Origin: Microbacterium sp.
GTDB lineage: Bacteria > Actinomycetota > Actinomycetes > Actinomycetales > Microbacteriaceae
Length of the DNA: 64,000 nt
Assembly (NCBI GenBank): GCA_003248655.1
Contig: QFPM01000011.1
Coordinates: forward strand, 62,001 to 126,000
Reading direction: 5' to 3'
Position numbers and translations under genes: made by a program. Under the pieces are notes generated by a model. That model was not told the origin of the DNA. It did not search any database and was given only the letters and a program-made list of their open reading frames with translations. Shown in pieces: positions 7,331-14,986 of the stretch. Each line of letters opens with the position of its first letter. Positions within the stretch are counted from its first letter, which is position 1.

Positions 7331-8182
7331 TCAGCGCACGCGCGTGACGGGGAACTGCAAGCGCGGGTGGGCGTAGAACCCCTGCGCCTCGACGAGCTGC
7401 AGCTCGCGCTGTCCCGACTCGTGAGTAAGGCTCAGCAGGTCGAACACGCTCGACACCGTGCGGGCGAGGGCATCCGCGGCATCCCCGGTCGCGCGATAGT
7501 GCGCCGTGAACAGCGCCGCCGTGACGTCGCCAGAGCCGTTCGCCTTCATCGGGATGCGCGGGGTCTGCACCATCCACGCGCCGTCCGGGGTCACGGCGAG
7601 CATCTCGATCGTGCCCTCCGGCGCGTCCGGCCGCTCGACCGACGTGACGAGCACGACGCGCGGGCCCATCGCCCGCGCGGCATCGGCCGACGCGAGCGTC
7701 GACTCGAGGTCGCCCGGCTCGGTCTCGGTGAGAAAGCCCAGCTCGAACTGGTTCGGGGTGATCAGGTCGGCGTTCGGCACGACCCGTTCGCGCAGCAGCA
7801 CGGGGATGGCGGGGGCGACGAAGCATCCGCTCTTCGCGTTGCCCATGACCGGGTCGCACGCGTAGATCGCGTCGGGGTTTGCCGCCTTCACGCGCGCGAC
7901 GGCGTCGAGGATGACGTCGCCGATGCCCTCGCCGCCCTGATAACCGGAGAGCACGACGTCGATCTCGCCGAGGACGCCGCGATCTTCGATGCCGAGGATG
8001 ACATCGTGGACATCCTCGGGCGAGATGAGCGGACCGCGCCAGGCGCCGTATCCGGTGTGGTTCGAGAAGTTCACGGTGTAGACCGGCAGGACCTCGACGC
8101 CGATGCGCTGCAGCGGGAAGACGGCGGCCGAGTTGCCGACGTGGCCGTAGGCGACGGCGGACTGGATGGACAGGATCTTCAT
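7331..8182 (-). CDS. pdxY: Pyridoxal/pyridoxine kinase
   Basis: 283 residues. Ribokinase-like fold with MKILSIQSAVAYGHVGNSA at the N-terminus, YTVNFSNHTGYG near residue 40 (substrate side), a CDPVMGN motif near 115 and the GSGDVTAALF anion-hole/catalytic motif near 230. It phosphorylates B6 vitamers with ATP for PLP salvage. The start has AGAAGGATGAG upstream. It lies 7 nt behind the PdxR-like regulator on the same strand and should be co-transcribed with it. Its 3' end faces the HIT gene with a 9-nt gap. Confidence 0.93.
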   Translation of the reverse strand: MKILSIQSAVAYGHVGNSAAVFPLQRIGVEVLPVYTVNFSNHTGYGAWRGPLISPEDVHDVILGIEDRGVLGEIDVVLSGYQGGEGIGDVILDAVARVKAANPDAIYACDPVMGNAKSGCFVAPAIPVLLRERVVPNADLITPNQFELGFLTETEPGDLESTLASADAARAMGPRVVLVTSVERPDAPEGTIEMLAVTPDGAWMVQTPRIPMKANGSGDVTAALFTAHYRATGDAADALARTVSSVFDLLSLTHESGQRELQLVEAQGFYAHPRLQFPVTRVR

Positions 8183-8189
8183 AGCGGAC

Positions 8190-9536
8190 TCATCCTTCTG
8201 GGGTACTGCGGGCGTCGGAGATCGCCGCAGCGAGATCGGTGACCAGGCGCGCCGCATCGGCATCACTCAGGTCGTGGGCGGTGAGACGCAGGTGGCGCAG
8301 AGCACCAGGGTCGTCGAGCGCGAACTCGTCGCCGACGCGGGCAAGCCAGCCACGCCGCATCAGCTGCTCGGCGACGCGGCGAGCGGGAACAGGGAGTTCG
8401 ACCCACACGCTCAGCCCGTCGCCGCGGGAGGTGTGGATGCCGGCGTCCGCGAGGCGCGCGGAGAACGCCGCGTTCTGCGCCGCGTAGTGCGCCCCGGCAT
8501 CCCGGATCGCGGCGATCACACTTTCGTCGCTCAGCATCGCGACGGCGAGCCGCTGGAGCAGGTGGCTGACCCAGCTCGTCCCGGGACTCAGTCGCAGGGC
8601 CAGCCGGTCGGCGGTGTCGGGGTCGGATGCCGCGATCGCGAGACACATGTCGGGTCCGAGGAACTTCGACACCGATCGCACGAGCGCCCAGCGCCGATGC
8701 TCGCGGCCGATCACGGAGTGATAGGGCGCCTGCGACAGGAGCGAGAAGTGATCGTCCTCGATGACGAGCACATACGGATGCTCCGCCAGTACCTCGCGCA
8801 GCGCCGCGGCGCGCGCGGCCGAGAGACTCGCACCCGTCGGGTTCTGCGCGCGCGGGGTGCAGACGAGGGCGCGAATGCCCGCGGCGAGGGCGCGCCGAAG
8901 CCCGTCGACGGTCATCCCTTCGTCGTCGACCGGGATCGCGATCGGCCGGTATCCGCCGAGCCGGACGGTGTTGAGGCTCGAGAGGAAGCACGGATCCTCG
9001 AGGCCGACCGCATCCTCGCGGGTGAGCGCCTGCGAGAGGAGCCGGTCGATGGCATCCGACGCGCCGCCCGTGATCGTGAGCCGCATCGAGCGGTCCGGGC
9101 CGACAGCACCCCGCATCCATGCCGTCGCCCAGGCATCCAACTCGGGATCGATCACGGGCTCGCCGTAGAGCACGGGCCTCCCGGCGGCGCGACTGAGCGC
9201 CCGCGACGGGTCGGGGATGAGCGTCGGATCAGGGTTGCCGGTTCCCACGTCACGCAGGACGCTGCCCGGCGCGAACCCCTCCTGCGGCATCCGTCGCACA
9301 CCGGAGAGCCGTGTTCCCGCGCGGCCGCGCGATTCGACGAAACCCGCCTGCGCGAGCTGGCGGTACGCGGCGACGACGGTGTTTCGGTTGACGCCGAGGC
9401 TCTCGGCCAGCGCCCGCACCGAGGGCAGCACGTCGCCCGGAGCGAGCTCTCGGCGCTCGGCGAGCTCGCGTACGCTCTCCGCAATCTCACCGGCAGTGCT
9501 GCCGGAGATGAGGCGCGCGCCGACGTCGAGGGACAT
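8190..9536 (-). CDS. pdxR: MocR/PdxR-type regulator
   Basis: 448 residues in two parts: an N-terminal GntR-type winged helix (about 1-80; LPSVRALAESLGVNRNTVV is the recognition helix) and a C-terminal fold-type I aminotransferase-like domain that should bind PLP (SVSKFLGPDMCLAIA contains the presumed PLP lysine). PdxR proteins sense PLP and control pdxS-pdxT. Here it is divergent from pdxS with an 80-nt shared region and is followed by pdxY, which strongly supports a B6 role. Confidence 0.9.
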   Translation of the reverse strand: MSLDVGARLISGSTAGEIAESVRELAERRELAPGDVLPSVRALAESLGVNRNTVVAAYRQLAQAGFVESRGRAGTRLSGVRRMPQEGFAPGSVLRDVGTGNPDPTLIPDPSRALSRAAGRPVLYGEPVIDPELDAWATAWMRGAVGPDRSMRLTITGGASDAIDRLLSQALTREDAVGLEDPCFLSSLNTVRLGGYRPIAIPVDDEGMTVDGLRRALAAGIRALVCTPRAQNPTGASLSAARAAALREVLAEHPYVLVIEDDHFSLLSQAPYHSVIGREHRRWALVRSVSKFLGPDMCLAIAASDPDTADRLALRLSPGTSWVSHLLQRLAVAMLSDESVIAAIRDAGAHYAAQNAAFSARLADAGIHTSRGDGLSVWVELPVPARRVAEQLMRRGWLARVGDEFALDDPGALRHLRLTAHDLSDADAARLVTDLAAAISDARSTPEG

Positions 9537-9616
9537 GCGTCCAGCTTATGTGACGGGACATGATAGTTTTTGGCCTAGGCCATTGACGGCCACCGACATC
9601 CCGAAAGAAGAGCGCT
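9537..9616. promoter_or_regulatory. Divergent pdxR-pdxS control region with palindrome
   Basis: The 80-nt gap holds a perfect 12-nt palindrome TGGCCTAGGCCA (9571-9582), then a second GGCCA half about 10 nt on (TTGACGGCCA). This is the most probable PdxR operator. An AT-richer patch (TGATAGTTTT) precedes it. Individual -10 boxes cannot be fixed with confidence. Confidence 0.6.
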
Positions 9617-10507
9617 ATGACCACGCCCACCACCGGATCCTCCCGCGTCAAGCGCGGCCTCGCCGAGATGCTCAAGGGCGGCGTCATCATGGACGTCGTC
9701 ACGCCCGAGCAGGCGAAGATCGCCGAGGATGCCGGTGCCGTTGCCGTCATGGCGCTCGAGCGCGTACCTGCCGACATTCGCGCGCAGGGCGGCGTCTCGC
9801 GCATGAGCGACCCCGACATGATCGACGGGATCATCGACGCCGTCTCGATCCCGGTCATGGCGAAGGCCCGCATCGGTCACTTCGTCGAGGCGCAGGTGCT
9901 GCAGGAACTCGGCGTCGACTACATCGACGAGTCCGAGGTGCTCTCGCCCGCCGACTACGTCAACCACATCGACAAATGGGGCTTCACCGTGCCATTCGTC
10001 TGCGGCGCGACGAACCTGGGCGAGGCGCTGCGGCGCATCACTGAGGGCGCGGCGATGATCCGTTCGAAGGGTGAGGCCGGCACGGGCGACGTCTCCGAGG
10101 CGATGAAGCACATCCGCAAGATCCGCGGCGAGATCGCGGCGCTCGGCGCGCTCTCGAAAGACGAGCTGTACGTCGCGGCGAAGGAGCTCCAGGCACCGTA
10201 CGAACTCGTCGCCGAGATCGCCGAGACGGGCACACTGCCGGTCGTCCTGTTCGTCGCCGGGGGCGTGGCGACGCCCGCGGACGCCGCGATGATGATGCAG
10301 CTCGGCGCCGATGGCGTCTTCGTTGGCTCGGGCATCTTCAAGAGCGGGAACCCCGCGGCGCGCGCCGCGGCGATCGTCAAGGCGACGACGTTCTACGACG
10401 ACGCCAAGGTCATCGCCGACGTGTCGCGGGGCCTCGGCGAAGCCATGGTCGGCATCAACGTCACCGACCTTCCCGCCCCCCACCGCCTCGCCGAGCGCGG
10501 CTGGTGA
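9617..10507 (+). CDS. pdxS: PLP synthase subunit PdxS (Pdx1)
   Basis: 296 residues, TIM-barrel PLP synthase. Key pieces: GGVIMDVVTPEQAKIAEDAG, the ribose-5-phosphate lysine in MAKARIGHFVEAQ near 82, the second lysine in RSKGEAGTGDV near 150, and the phosphate loops FVAGGVATPADA and GSGIFKSG. It makes PLP from ribose 5-phosphate, glyceraldehyde 3-phosphate and ammonia supplied by PdxT. Probably driven from the divergent promoter with PdxR. Confidence 0.98.
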   Translation: MTTPTTGSSRVKRGLAEMLKGGVIMDVVTPEQAKIAEDAGAVAVMALERVPADIRAQGGVSRMSDPDMIDGIIDAVSIPVMAKARIGHFVEAQVLQELGVDYIDESEVLSPADYVNHIDKWGFTVPFVCGATNLGEALRRITEGAAMIRSKGEAGTGDVSEAMKHIRKIRGEIAALGALSKDELYVAAKELQAPYELVAEIAETGTLPVVLFVAGGVATPADAAMMMQLGADGVFVGSGIFKSGNPAARAAAIVKATTFYDDAKVIADVSRGLGEAMVGINVTDLPAPHRLAERGW

Positions 10508-10654
10508 GCACGGCTCGCGCCGACGTCGCCGGACGAGCCGGGCGAGTCGCATGGACGGTGGGACTGGAGTCATCTCACGTGGCTGGTGTGGCGGATCGGG
10601 CGCGCGGCGCCGTGCGACTGGAACAGGTCGGACGGCCATGACCCGCGGGCGCCG

Positions 10655-11251
10655 ATGACCGTCGGGGGTCGTGTGCGGGTCGGGGTGCTCGCCCTGCAGG
10701 GCGACGTGCGCGAGCACGCGCGTGTGCTGGCACAGCTCGGGGCTGAGGTCGCGCTCGTGCGGCGGCCGGAAGAGCTCGTGTCGATCGACGGGCTGGTGCT
10801 GCCCGGCGGCGAGTCGAGCGTCATCGATAAGCTCGCGCGCGCGTTCGGGATGCAGCAGCCGCTGCGCGACGCGATCGCGAGCGGGATGCCGGTGTACGGG
10901 ACGTGCGCGGGGCTCATCCTGCTCGCAGACCGCATCGAAAACCCTATCGACGGCCAGCAGAGCCTCGGCGGCCTCGACGTCACCGTGCGTCGCAACGCGT
11001 TCGGCGGGCAGGTCGAGTCCTTCGAGACCGAGCTTGCCGTCGCGGGATTCGACGGACCTGTGCACGCCGCCTTCATCCGGGCGCCCCTCGTGACCGACGT
11101 CGGCCCGGGAGCTCAGCCGCTCGCGGCTCTGCCCGACGGGGGAGTCGTGGCGGTCCGCCAGGGGAACCTCCTCGGCACGGCCTTCCACCCCGAGGTGTCG
11201 GGTGAGACCCGGTTCCACGCGCTGTTCCTCGAGCTCGTTCGCGGCGCGTAG
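10655..11251 (+). CDS. pdxT: PLP synthase glutaminase subunit PdxT
   Basis: 198 residues, class I glutamine amidotransferase. VGVLALQGDVREH at the N-terminus, PGGESS oxyanion loop near 50, nucleophile Cys in YGTCAGLILL near 83, and His/Glu in AFHPEVSGE near 178. It delivers ammonia to PdxS. The 147-nt gap after pdxS holds no gene. ATG 10655 is chosen because homology begins there; upstream in-frame residues are unlike the family. Confidence 0.96.
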   Translation: MTVGGRVRVGVLALQGDVREHARVLAQLGAEVALVRRPEELVSIDGLVLPGGESSVIDKLARAFGMQQPLRDAIASGMPVYGTCAGLILLADRIENPIDGQQSLGGLDVTVRRNAFGGQVESFETELAVAGFDGPVHAAFIRAPLVTDVGPGAQPLAALPDGGVVAVRQGNLLGTAFHPEVSGETRFHALFLELVRGA

Positions 11252-11285
11252 CCGCGTGCGCAGGCGAGAGCGCCGGGCATCCCGA

Positions 11286-11291
11286 TAAACT
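11286..11291 (+). promoter_or_regulatory. -10 box (TAAACT) of yebC
   Basis: TAAACT ends 7 nt before the ATG at 11299, the spacing for a leaderless mRNA. No Shine-Dalgarno sequence is present. Confidence 0.6.
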
Positions 11292-11298
11292 GGCATCC

Positions 11299-12057
11299 AT
11301 GTCCGGACACTCCAAATGGGCCACCACGAAGCACAAGAAGGCGGTCATCGACTCGCGCCGTGCCAAGTCGTGGGCGAAGCTCATCAAGAACATCGAAGTC
11401 GCCGCGAAGCTTGGCGGTGCCGACCTGCAGGGAAACCCGACCCTCTTCGACGCCGTCCTGAAGGCGAAGAAGACCTCGGTTCCGAAGGACAACATCGACC
11501 GCGCCATCAAGCGCGGCGCCGGCATCGGCGGCGAGTCGGTCGAGTACACGTCGATCATGTACGAGGGCTACGGCCCGAACGGCGTCGCACTCATGATCGA
11601 GTGTCTGACCGACAACAAGAACCGCGCCGCGGCCGAGGTGCGCACGGCGCTGAGCCGTAACGGCGGCACGCTCGCCGATCCCGGTTCGGTCGCGTACAAC
11701 TTCTCGCGCAAGGGCGTCATCGTCGTCTCCGAAGAGGGCACGACCGAGGACGACGTCATGATGGCGGCGCTTGAGGCGGGTGCCGAGGAGATCGAGCCGC
11801 ACGCGCAGGGCTTCGAGGTCATCACCGAGGCGACCGACCTCGTGACGGTGCGCACGGCGCTGACGGATGCCGGGATCGAGTACGAGTCGGCCGATGTCGA
11901 GTTCGTGCCGAACCTCAAGGTCGAGGTCGACGCCGAGACGGCGCGCAAGGTGTTCCGCCTGATCGACGCCCTCGAGGACAGCGACGACGTGCAGAACGTG
12001 TTCAGCAACTTCGACCTCAGCCCCGAGGTGCAGGCCGAGCTCGAAGAAGACGAGTAG
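11299..12057 (+). CDS. yebC: YebC/PmpR-family translation/transcription factor
   Basis: 252 residues, full length. The family N-terminus MSGHSKWATTKHKKAVIDS is intact, followed by AIKRGAGIGG and YEGYGPNGVALMIECLTDN. Some family members are reported DNA-binding regulators, and YebC-type proteins are now linked to relief of ribosome stalling. Its position upstream of ruvCAB is conserved. It ends in an acidic tail (ELEEDE) and a REP-like element begins 4 nt past the stop. Confidence 0.95.
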   Translation: MSGHSKWATTKHKKAVIDSRRAKSWAKLIKNIEVAAKLGGADLQGNPTLFDAVLKAKKTSVPKDNIDRAIKRGAGIGGESVEYTSIMYEGYGPNGVALMIECLTDNKNRAAAEVRTALSRNGGTLADPGSVAYNFSRKGVIVVSEEGTTEDDVMMAALEAGAEEIEPHAQGFEVITEATDLVTVRTALTDAGIEYESADVEFVPNLKVEVDAETARKVFRLIDALEDSDDVQNVFSNFDLSPEVQAELEEDE

Positions 12058-12738
12058 GTGCGTTTCGACTCGGCCCTTCGGGCCTCACTCAACGACCGGG
12101 GTGGCGTCACCGGTCCGATCGTTGAGCGAGCCGCGGGGCGGCGAGTCGAAACGAGGGCATCCGTTCTGCGCGTCCTCGGGATCGACCCGGGTCTCACCCG
12201 GTGCGGCGTGGGCGTGGTCGACGTGCGCGCCGACCGCTCGGCGTCGCTCGTGCATGTCGCAGTCGTGCGTTCGGGTGCCGAGTTGCCGGTCGGGGAGCGG
12301 CTCGCGCTCGTGGCCGCGGGCCTGCGGGCCGTCCTCGCAGAGCACCGTCCCGACGTGGTCGCCGTCGAGCGGGTCTTCGCTCAGCAGAACCGCGCGACGG
12401 TGATGGGCACCGCTCAGGCCAGCGGTGTCGCCCTGCTGCTCGCGGCCGAGCACGGGTTGCCGGCCGCGACCCACACGCCTTCTGAGGTCAAGGCCGCGAT
12501 CACGGGGTACGGGTCGGCGGACAAGCGGCAGGTGCAGACGATGGTTGCACGCGTGCTGCGGCTCGAGGAACTCCCGCAGCCGGCGGATGCCGCGGACGCC
12601 CTCGCGATCGCCCTGTGCCACGCGTGGCGGCGCGGGGCGCCCGGCGCCACGGGCGCGGCAGGCACGACGGATGCGGGGGCGCTGACCCCCGCGCAGCGCG
12701 CGTGGGTCGACGCCGAGCGGATGGCCGCGCGGCGCTGA
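12058..12738 (+). CDS. ruvC: Holliday junction endonuclease RuvC
   Basis: RuvC core is complete: first catalytic Asp in VLGIDPGLTRCGVGVV, Glu in VVAVERVFAQQ, and the late acidic pair in QPADAADALAIALCH. As a dimer it cuts Holliday junctions with RuvAB. Oddity: family proteins start right at RVLGIDPG, but no ATG, GTG or TTG lies between 12058 and that point. The only canonical start is GTG 12058, directly after the yebC stop, which adds about 36 residues encoded by the REP-like element. CTG at 12166 (homology start) is the alternative. Confidence 0.93.
   Translation: MRFDSALRASLNDRGGVTGPIVERAAGRRVETRASVLRVLGIDPGLTRCGVGVVDVRADRSASLVHVAVVRSGAELPVGERLALVAAGLRAVLAEHRPDVVAVERVFAQQNRATVMGTAQASGVALLLAAEHGLPAATHTPSEVKAAITGYGSADKRQVQTMVARVLRLEELPQPADAADALAIALCHAWRRGAPGATGAAGTTDAGALTPAQRAWVDAERMAARR
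12061..12153. repeat. REP-like long inverted repeat, second locus
   Basis: CGTTTCGACTCG (12061-12072) is inverted at 12142-12153, and inside it CTCAACGA is matched by TCGTTGAG at 12119-12126. The element lies exactly between the yebC stop and the first conserved ruvC codons and is translated if ruvC starts at 12058. Confidence 0.85.
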
Positions 12739-12772
12739 GCGTGTCGCTCGAACAAACGTCCGAACGCTCGCT

Positions 12773-12778
12773 TAGGCT
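12773..12778 (+). promoter_or_regulatory. -10 box (TAGGCT) of ruvA
   Basis: TAGGCT ends 6 nt before the ruvA ATG at 12785, so ruvAB can be made from its own leaderless transcript apart from yebC-ruvC. Confidence 0.55.
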
Positions 12779-12784
12779 GGGCGC

Positions 12785-13411
12785 ATGATCTCCTCCCTGC
12801 GCGGGCGCGTGCTGCACCTCGACTCCGAATCGGCGATCGTCGAGGTCGGTGGCGTCGGGTTCTCCGTCGCCGTGCCGACGCAGGTCGCGCGCGGGCTGCA
12901 CCTTGGCGACGAGACGACGCTGCACACGAACCTCGTCGTTCGCGAAGACGCGCTGTCTCTCTACGGATTTGCCGAACGCGAACAGCTCGACACTTTCGTG
13001 CTGCTGCTCGGCGTGTCCGGCGTGGGTCCGAAGTCGGCCCTCGGCGTCCTGTCGGCGCTGTCGGTCGACCAGATCGCGACCGCCGTCGCCGCCGAAGACG
13101 ACGCGCCGTTCCGCCGCGTCTCGGGCATTGGCCCGAAGACCGCGAAGCTCATCGTTGTCCAGCTCGCCGGCAAGCTCCACGCTCCGCAGCGCTCCGCGGG
13201 CGGGGCGATGGATGCCGGCGGGGCGCCCGCCATCGAGGGCCAGGTCGTCGCCGCGCTCGTTGCCCTCGGGTGGAGCGAGCGGGTGAGCGCCGAGACGGTG
13301 CACGACATCGCGGGTTCGGCCCCGGCATCCGATCTTGCGACGCTGCCCGGGTTCCTCAAGCTTGCGCTCGCGCATCTGGGCCCGAGCCGCACGGAGCGTG
13401 CCGGTGTCTGA
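12785..13411 (+). CDS. ruvA: Holliday junction DNA helicase subunit RuvA
   Basis: 208 residues. OB-fold N-terminus (MISSLRGRVLHLDSESAIVEV), two helix-hairpin-helix motifs (GVSGVGPKSALGVLSAL near 78, RRVSGIGPKTAKLIV near 115), a flexible linker and the C-terminal RuvB-binding domain (VVAALVALGWSE). It binds the four-way junction and recruits RuvB. Its stop overlaps the ruvB GTG by 8 nt. Confidence 0.97.
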   Translation: MISSLRGRVLHLDSESAIVEVGGVGFSVAVPTQVARGLHLGDETTLHTNLVVREDALSLYGFAEREQLDTFVLLLGVSGVGPKSALGVLSALSVDQIATAVAAEDDAPFRRVSGIGPKTAKLIVVQLAGKLHAPQRSAGGAMDAGGAPAIEGQVVAALVALGWSERVSAETVHDIAGSAPASDLATLPGFLKLALAHLGPSRTERAGV

Positions 13412-14441
13412 CGACGTGTCGCGCGACCCGGGGCTCGCCGAGGACGACACCGAGCTGGCCGTCGAGGGCGCGCTGCGCCCGACGTCGCTCGCGGAGTTCG
13501 TCGGGCAGCAGAAGGTGCGCGGCCAGCTGCAGCTGCTGCTCGACGCCGCGCGCATCCAGCAGCGTCCCCCGGACCACATTCTGCTGTCGGGTCCGCCTGG
13601 GCTCGGCAAGACGACGCTCGCGATGATCGTCGCGCACGAAAGCGGGCGCCCGCTGCGGCTCTCGTCCGGCCCCGCCATCCAGCACGCGGGTGACCTCGCG
13701 GCGCTGTTGTCGAGCCTCGTGCCCGGCGAGGTCCTCTTCATCGACGAGATCCATCGGATGGCGCGGTCCGCCGAAGAGATGCTGTACCTCGCCATGGAGG
13801 ACTTCCGCATCGACATCATGGTCGGCAAGGGCGCCGGCGCGACGAGCATCCCGCTCGACCTCGCCCCGTTCACCCTCGTCGGAGCGACGACCCGCTCGGG
13901 GCTGCTGCCGAATCCGCTGCGCGACAGGTTCGGGTTCACGGCGCACCTCGAGTACTACGAGCCCGACGAGCTCGAGCGCGTCATCGCGCGCTCGGCATCC
14001 GTCCTCGGGGTCGATGTGCCGCCCGCGGCTCGTGACGAGATCGCACGTCGCTCGAGGGGCACACCGCGTATCGCGAACCGTCTACTACGCCGCGTCCGCG
14101 ACTACGTCATCGTCCACGGGGGAACGACGGGGGCGGCGACGCACGACGACGTCTCGGCCGCGCTCGAGCTCTATGACGTCGACGCGATCGGGCTCGACCG
14201 CCTCGACCGCGCCGTTCTGGATGCCGTGGTGCGGCGCTTCCGCGGGGGACCGGTGGGGCTCAGCACCCTCGCGGTGACGGTCGGAGAAGAGGCGGAGACG
14301 ATCGAATCGGTCGTCGAACCGTACCTCGTGCGTATCGGCTTTCTCGGTCGCACGCCCCGCGGCCGGGTCGCGACTCCCGAGGCGTACGCGCACCTACGCG
14401 TTCCCCAGCCGGGCGGGGCGCTTACCCTCGATGACCTATAA
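13404..14441 (+). CDS. ruvB: Holliday junction branch-migration ATPase RuvB
   Basis: 345 residues from GTG 13404. Walker A SGPPGLGKTTLAM near 64, Walker B LFIDEIHRM near 113, sensor 1 LVGATTRSGLLPNPLRDRFG near 160, and a C-terminal winged helix (GFLGRTPRGRVATPEAYAHL). It is the hexameric motor of branch migration. A yajC promoter overlaps the stop codon. Confidence 0.98.
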   Translation: MSDDVSRDPGLAEDDTELAVEGALRPTSLAEFVGQQKVRGQLQLLLDAARIQQRPPDHILLSGPPGLGKTTLAMIVAHESGRPLRLSSGPAIQHAGDLAALLSSLVPGEVLFIDEIHRMARSAEEMLYLAMEDFRIDIMVGKGAGATSIPLDLAPFTLVGATTRSGLLPNPLRDRFGFTAHLEYYEPDELERVIARSASVLGVDVPPAARDEIARRSRGTPRIANRLLRRVRDYVIVHGGTTGAATHDDVSAALELYDVDAIGLDRLDRAVLDAVVRRFRGGPVGLSTLAVTVGEEAETIESVVEPYLVRIGFLGRTPRGRVATPEAYAHLRVPQPGGALTLDDL

Positions 14442-14442
14442 T
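14437..14442 (+). promoter_or_regulatory. -10 box (TATAAT) of yajC-secDF
   Basis: A perfect TATAAT overlaps the ruvB stop. Transcription would start near 14449 and give a 58-nt leader with GAAAGG about 10 nt before the yajC ATG. Confidence 0.65.
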
Positions 14443-14506
14443 CGCTGAAGGCTTTTGGCCGCCTTCTTCGCGCTGGTCAGCGCGCTCCCGAAAGGTAACA
14501 CCCCGC

Positions 14507-14953
14507 ATGCCCCAGGAATATCTCCTGCTCGTCGCCCTCGCGGTGCTGCTCGTCTTCATGTTCTGGAGCTCGCGCCGCCGGGCCAAGCGAATGAAGGAGG
14601 AGCAGGAGGCAAAGGTCCAGCAGATGGTGCCGGGCGTCAAGGTTCTCCTCCAGGGTGGCCTGTACGGGCGGATCGTCGCGTACGACGCTGAAGATCTGTC
14701 GAAGTCGGCGCGCGTCGAGCTCGCGCCGGGCGTCGAGGTCGAGGTGCACAGCCAGGGCATCCTTCGCATCGTCGACGAGCAGACCGAAACGGTGACCGAG
14801 GACGAGTTCCTCGAGGCCGAGACCGATCAGGCCGAGTACGCTGCCGACGTCGCGTCGGGCCTGGCCTCCTCGATCAGCGCTGACGACGCGCGCGAGCGTG
14901 CCGACGAGGCGCCGGGCTCCGACGCCGACCCGCGCGACAAGCCCCAGGCCTGA
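14507..14953 (+). CDS. yajC: Preprotein translocase subunit YajC
   Basis: 148 residues. One N-terminal membrane helix (YLLLVALAVLLVFMFWSS, about 4-21), the RRRAKRMKEEQ positive stretch, and the YajC core MVPGVKVLLQGGLYGRIVAYD. The acidic, low-complexity C-terminus is longer than in the usual ~100-residue protein. It joins SecDF as an accessory to SecYEG. secD follows after 33 nt. Confidence 0.94.
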   Translation: MPQEYLLLVALAVLLVFMFWSSRRRAKRMKEEQEAKVQQMVPGVKVLLQGGLYGRIVAYDAEDLSKSARVELAPGVEVEVHSQGILRIVDEQTETVTEDEFLEAETDQAEYAADVASGLASSISADDARERADEAPGSDADPRDKPQA

Positions 14954-14986
14954 CCCCACCGGTTCTTCGAAGAAAGCTGACCCTCC

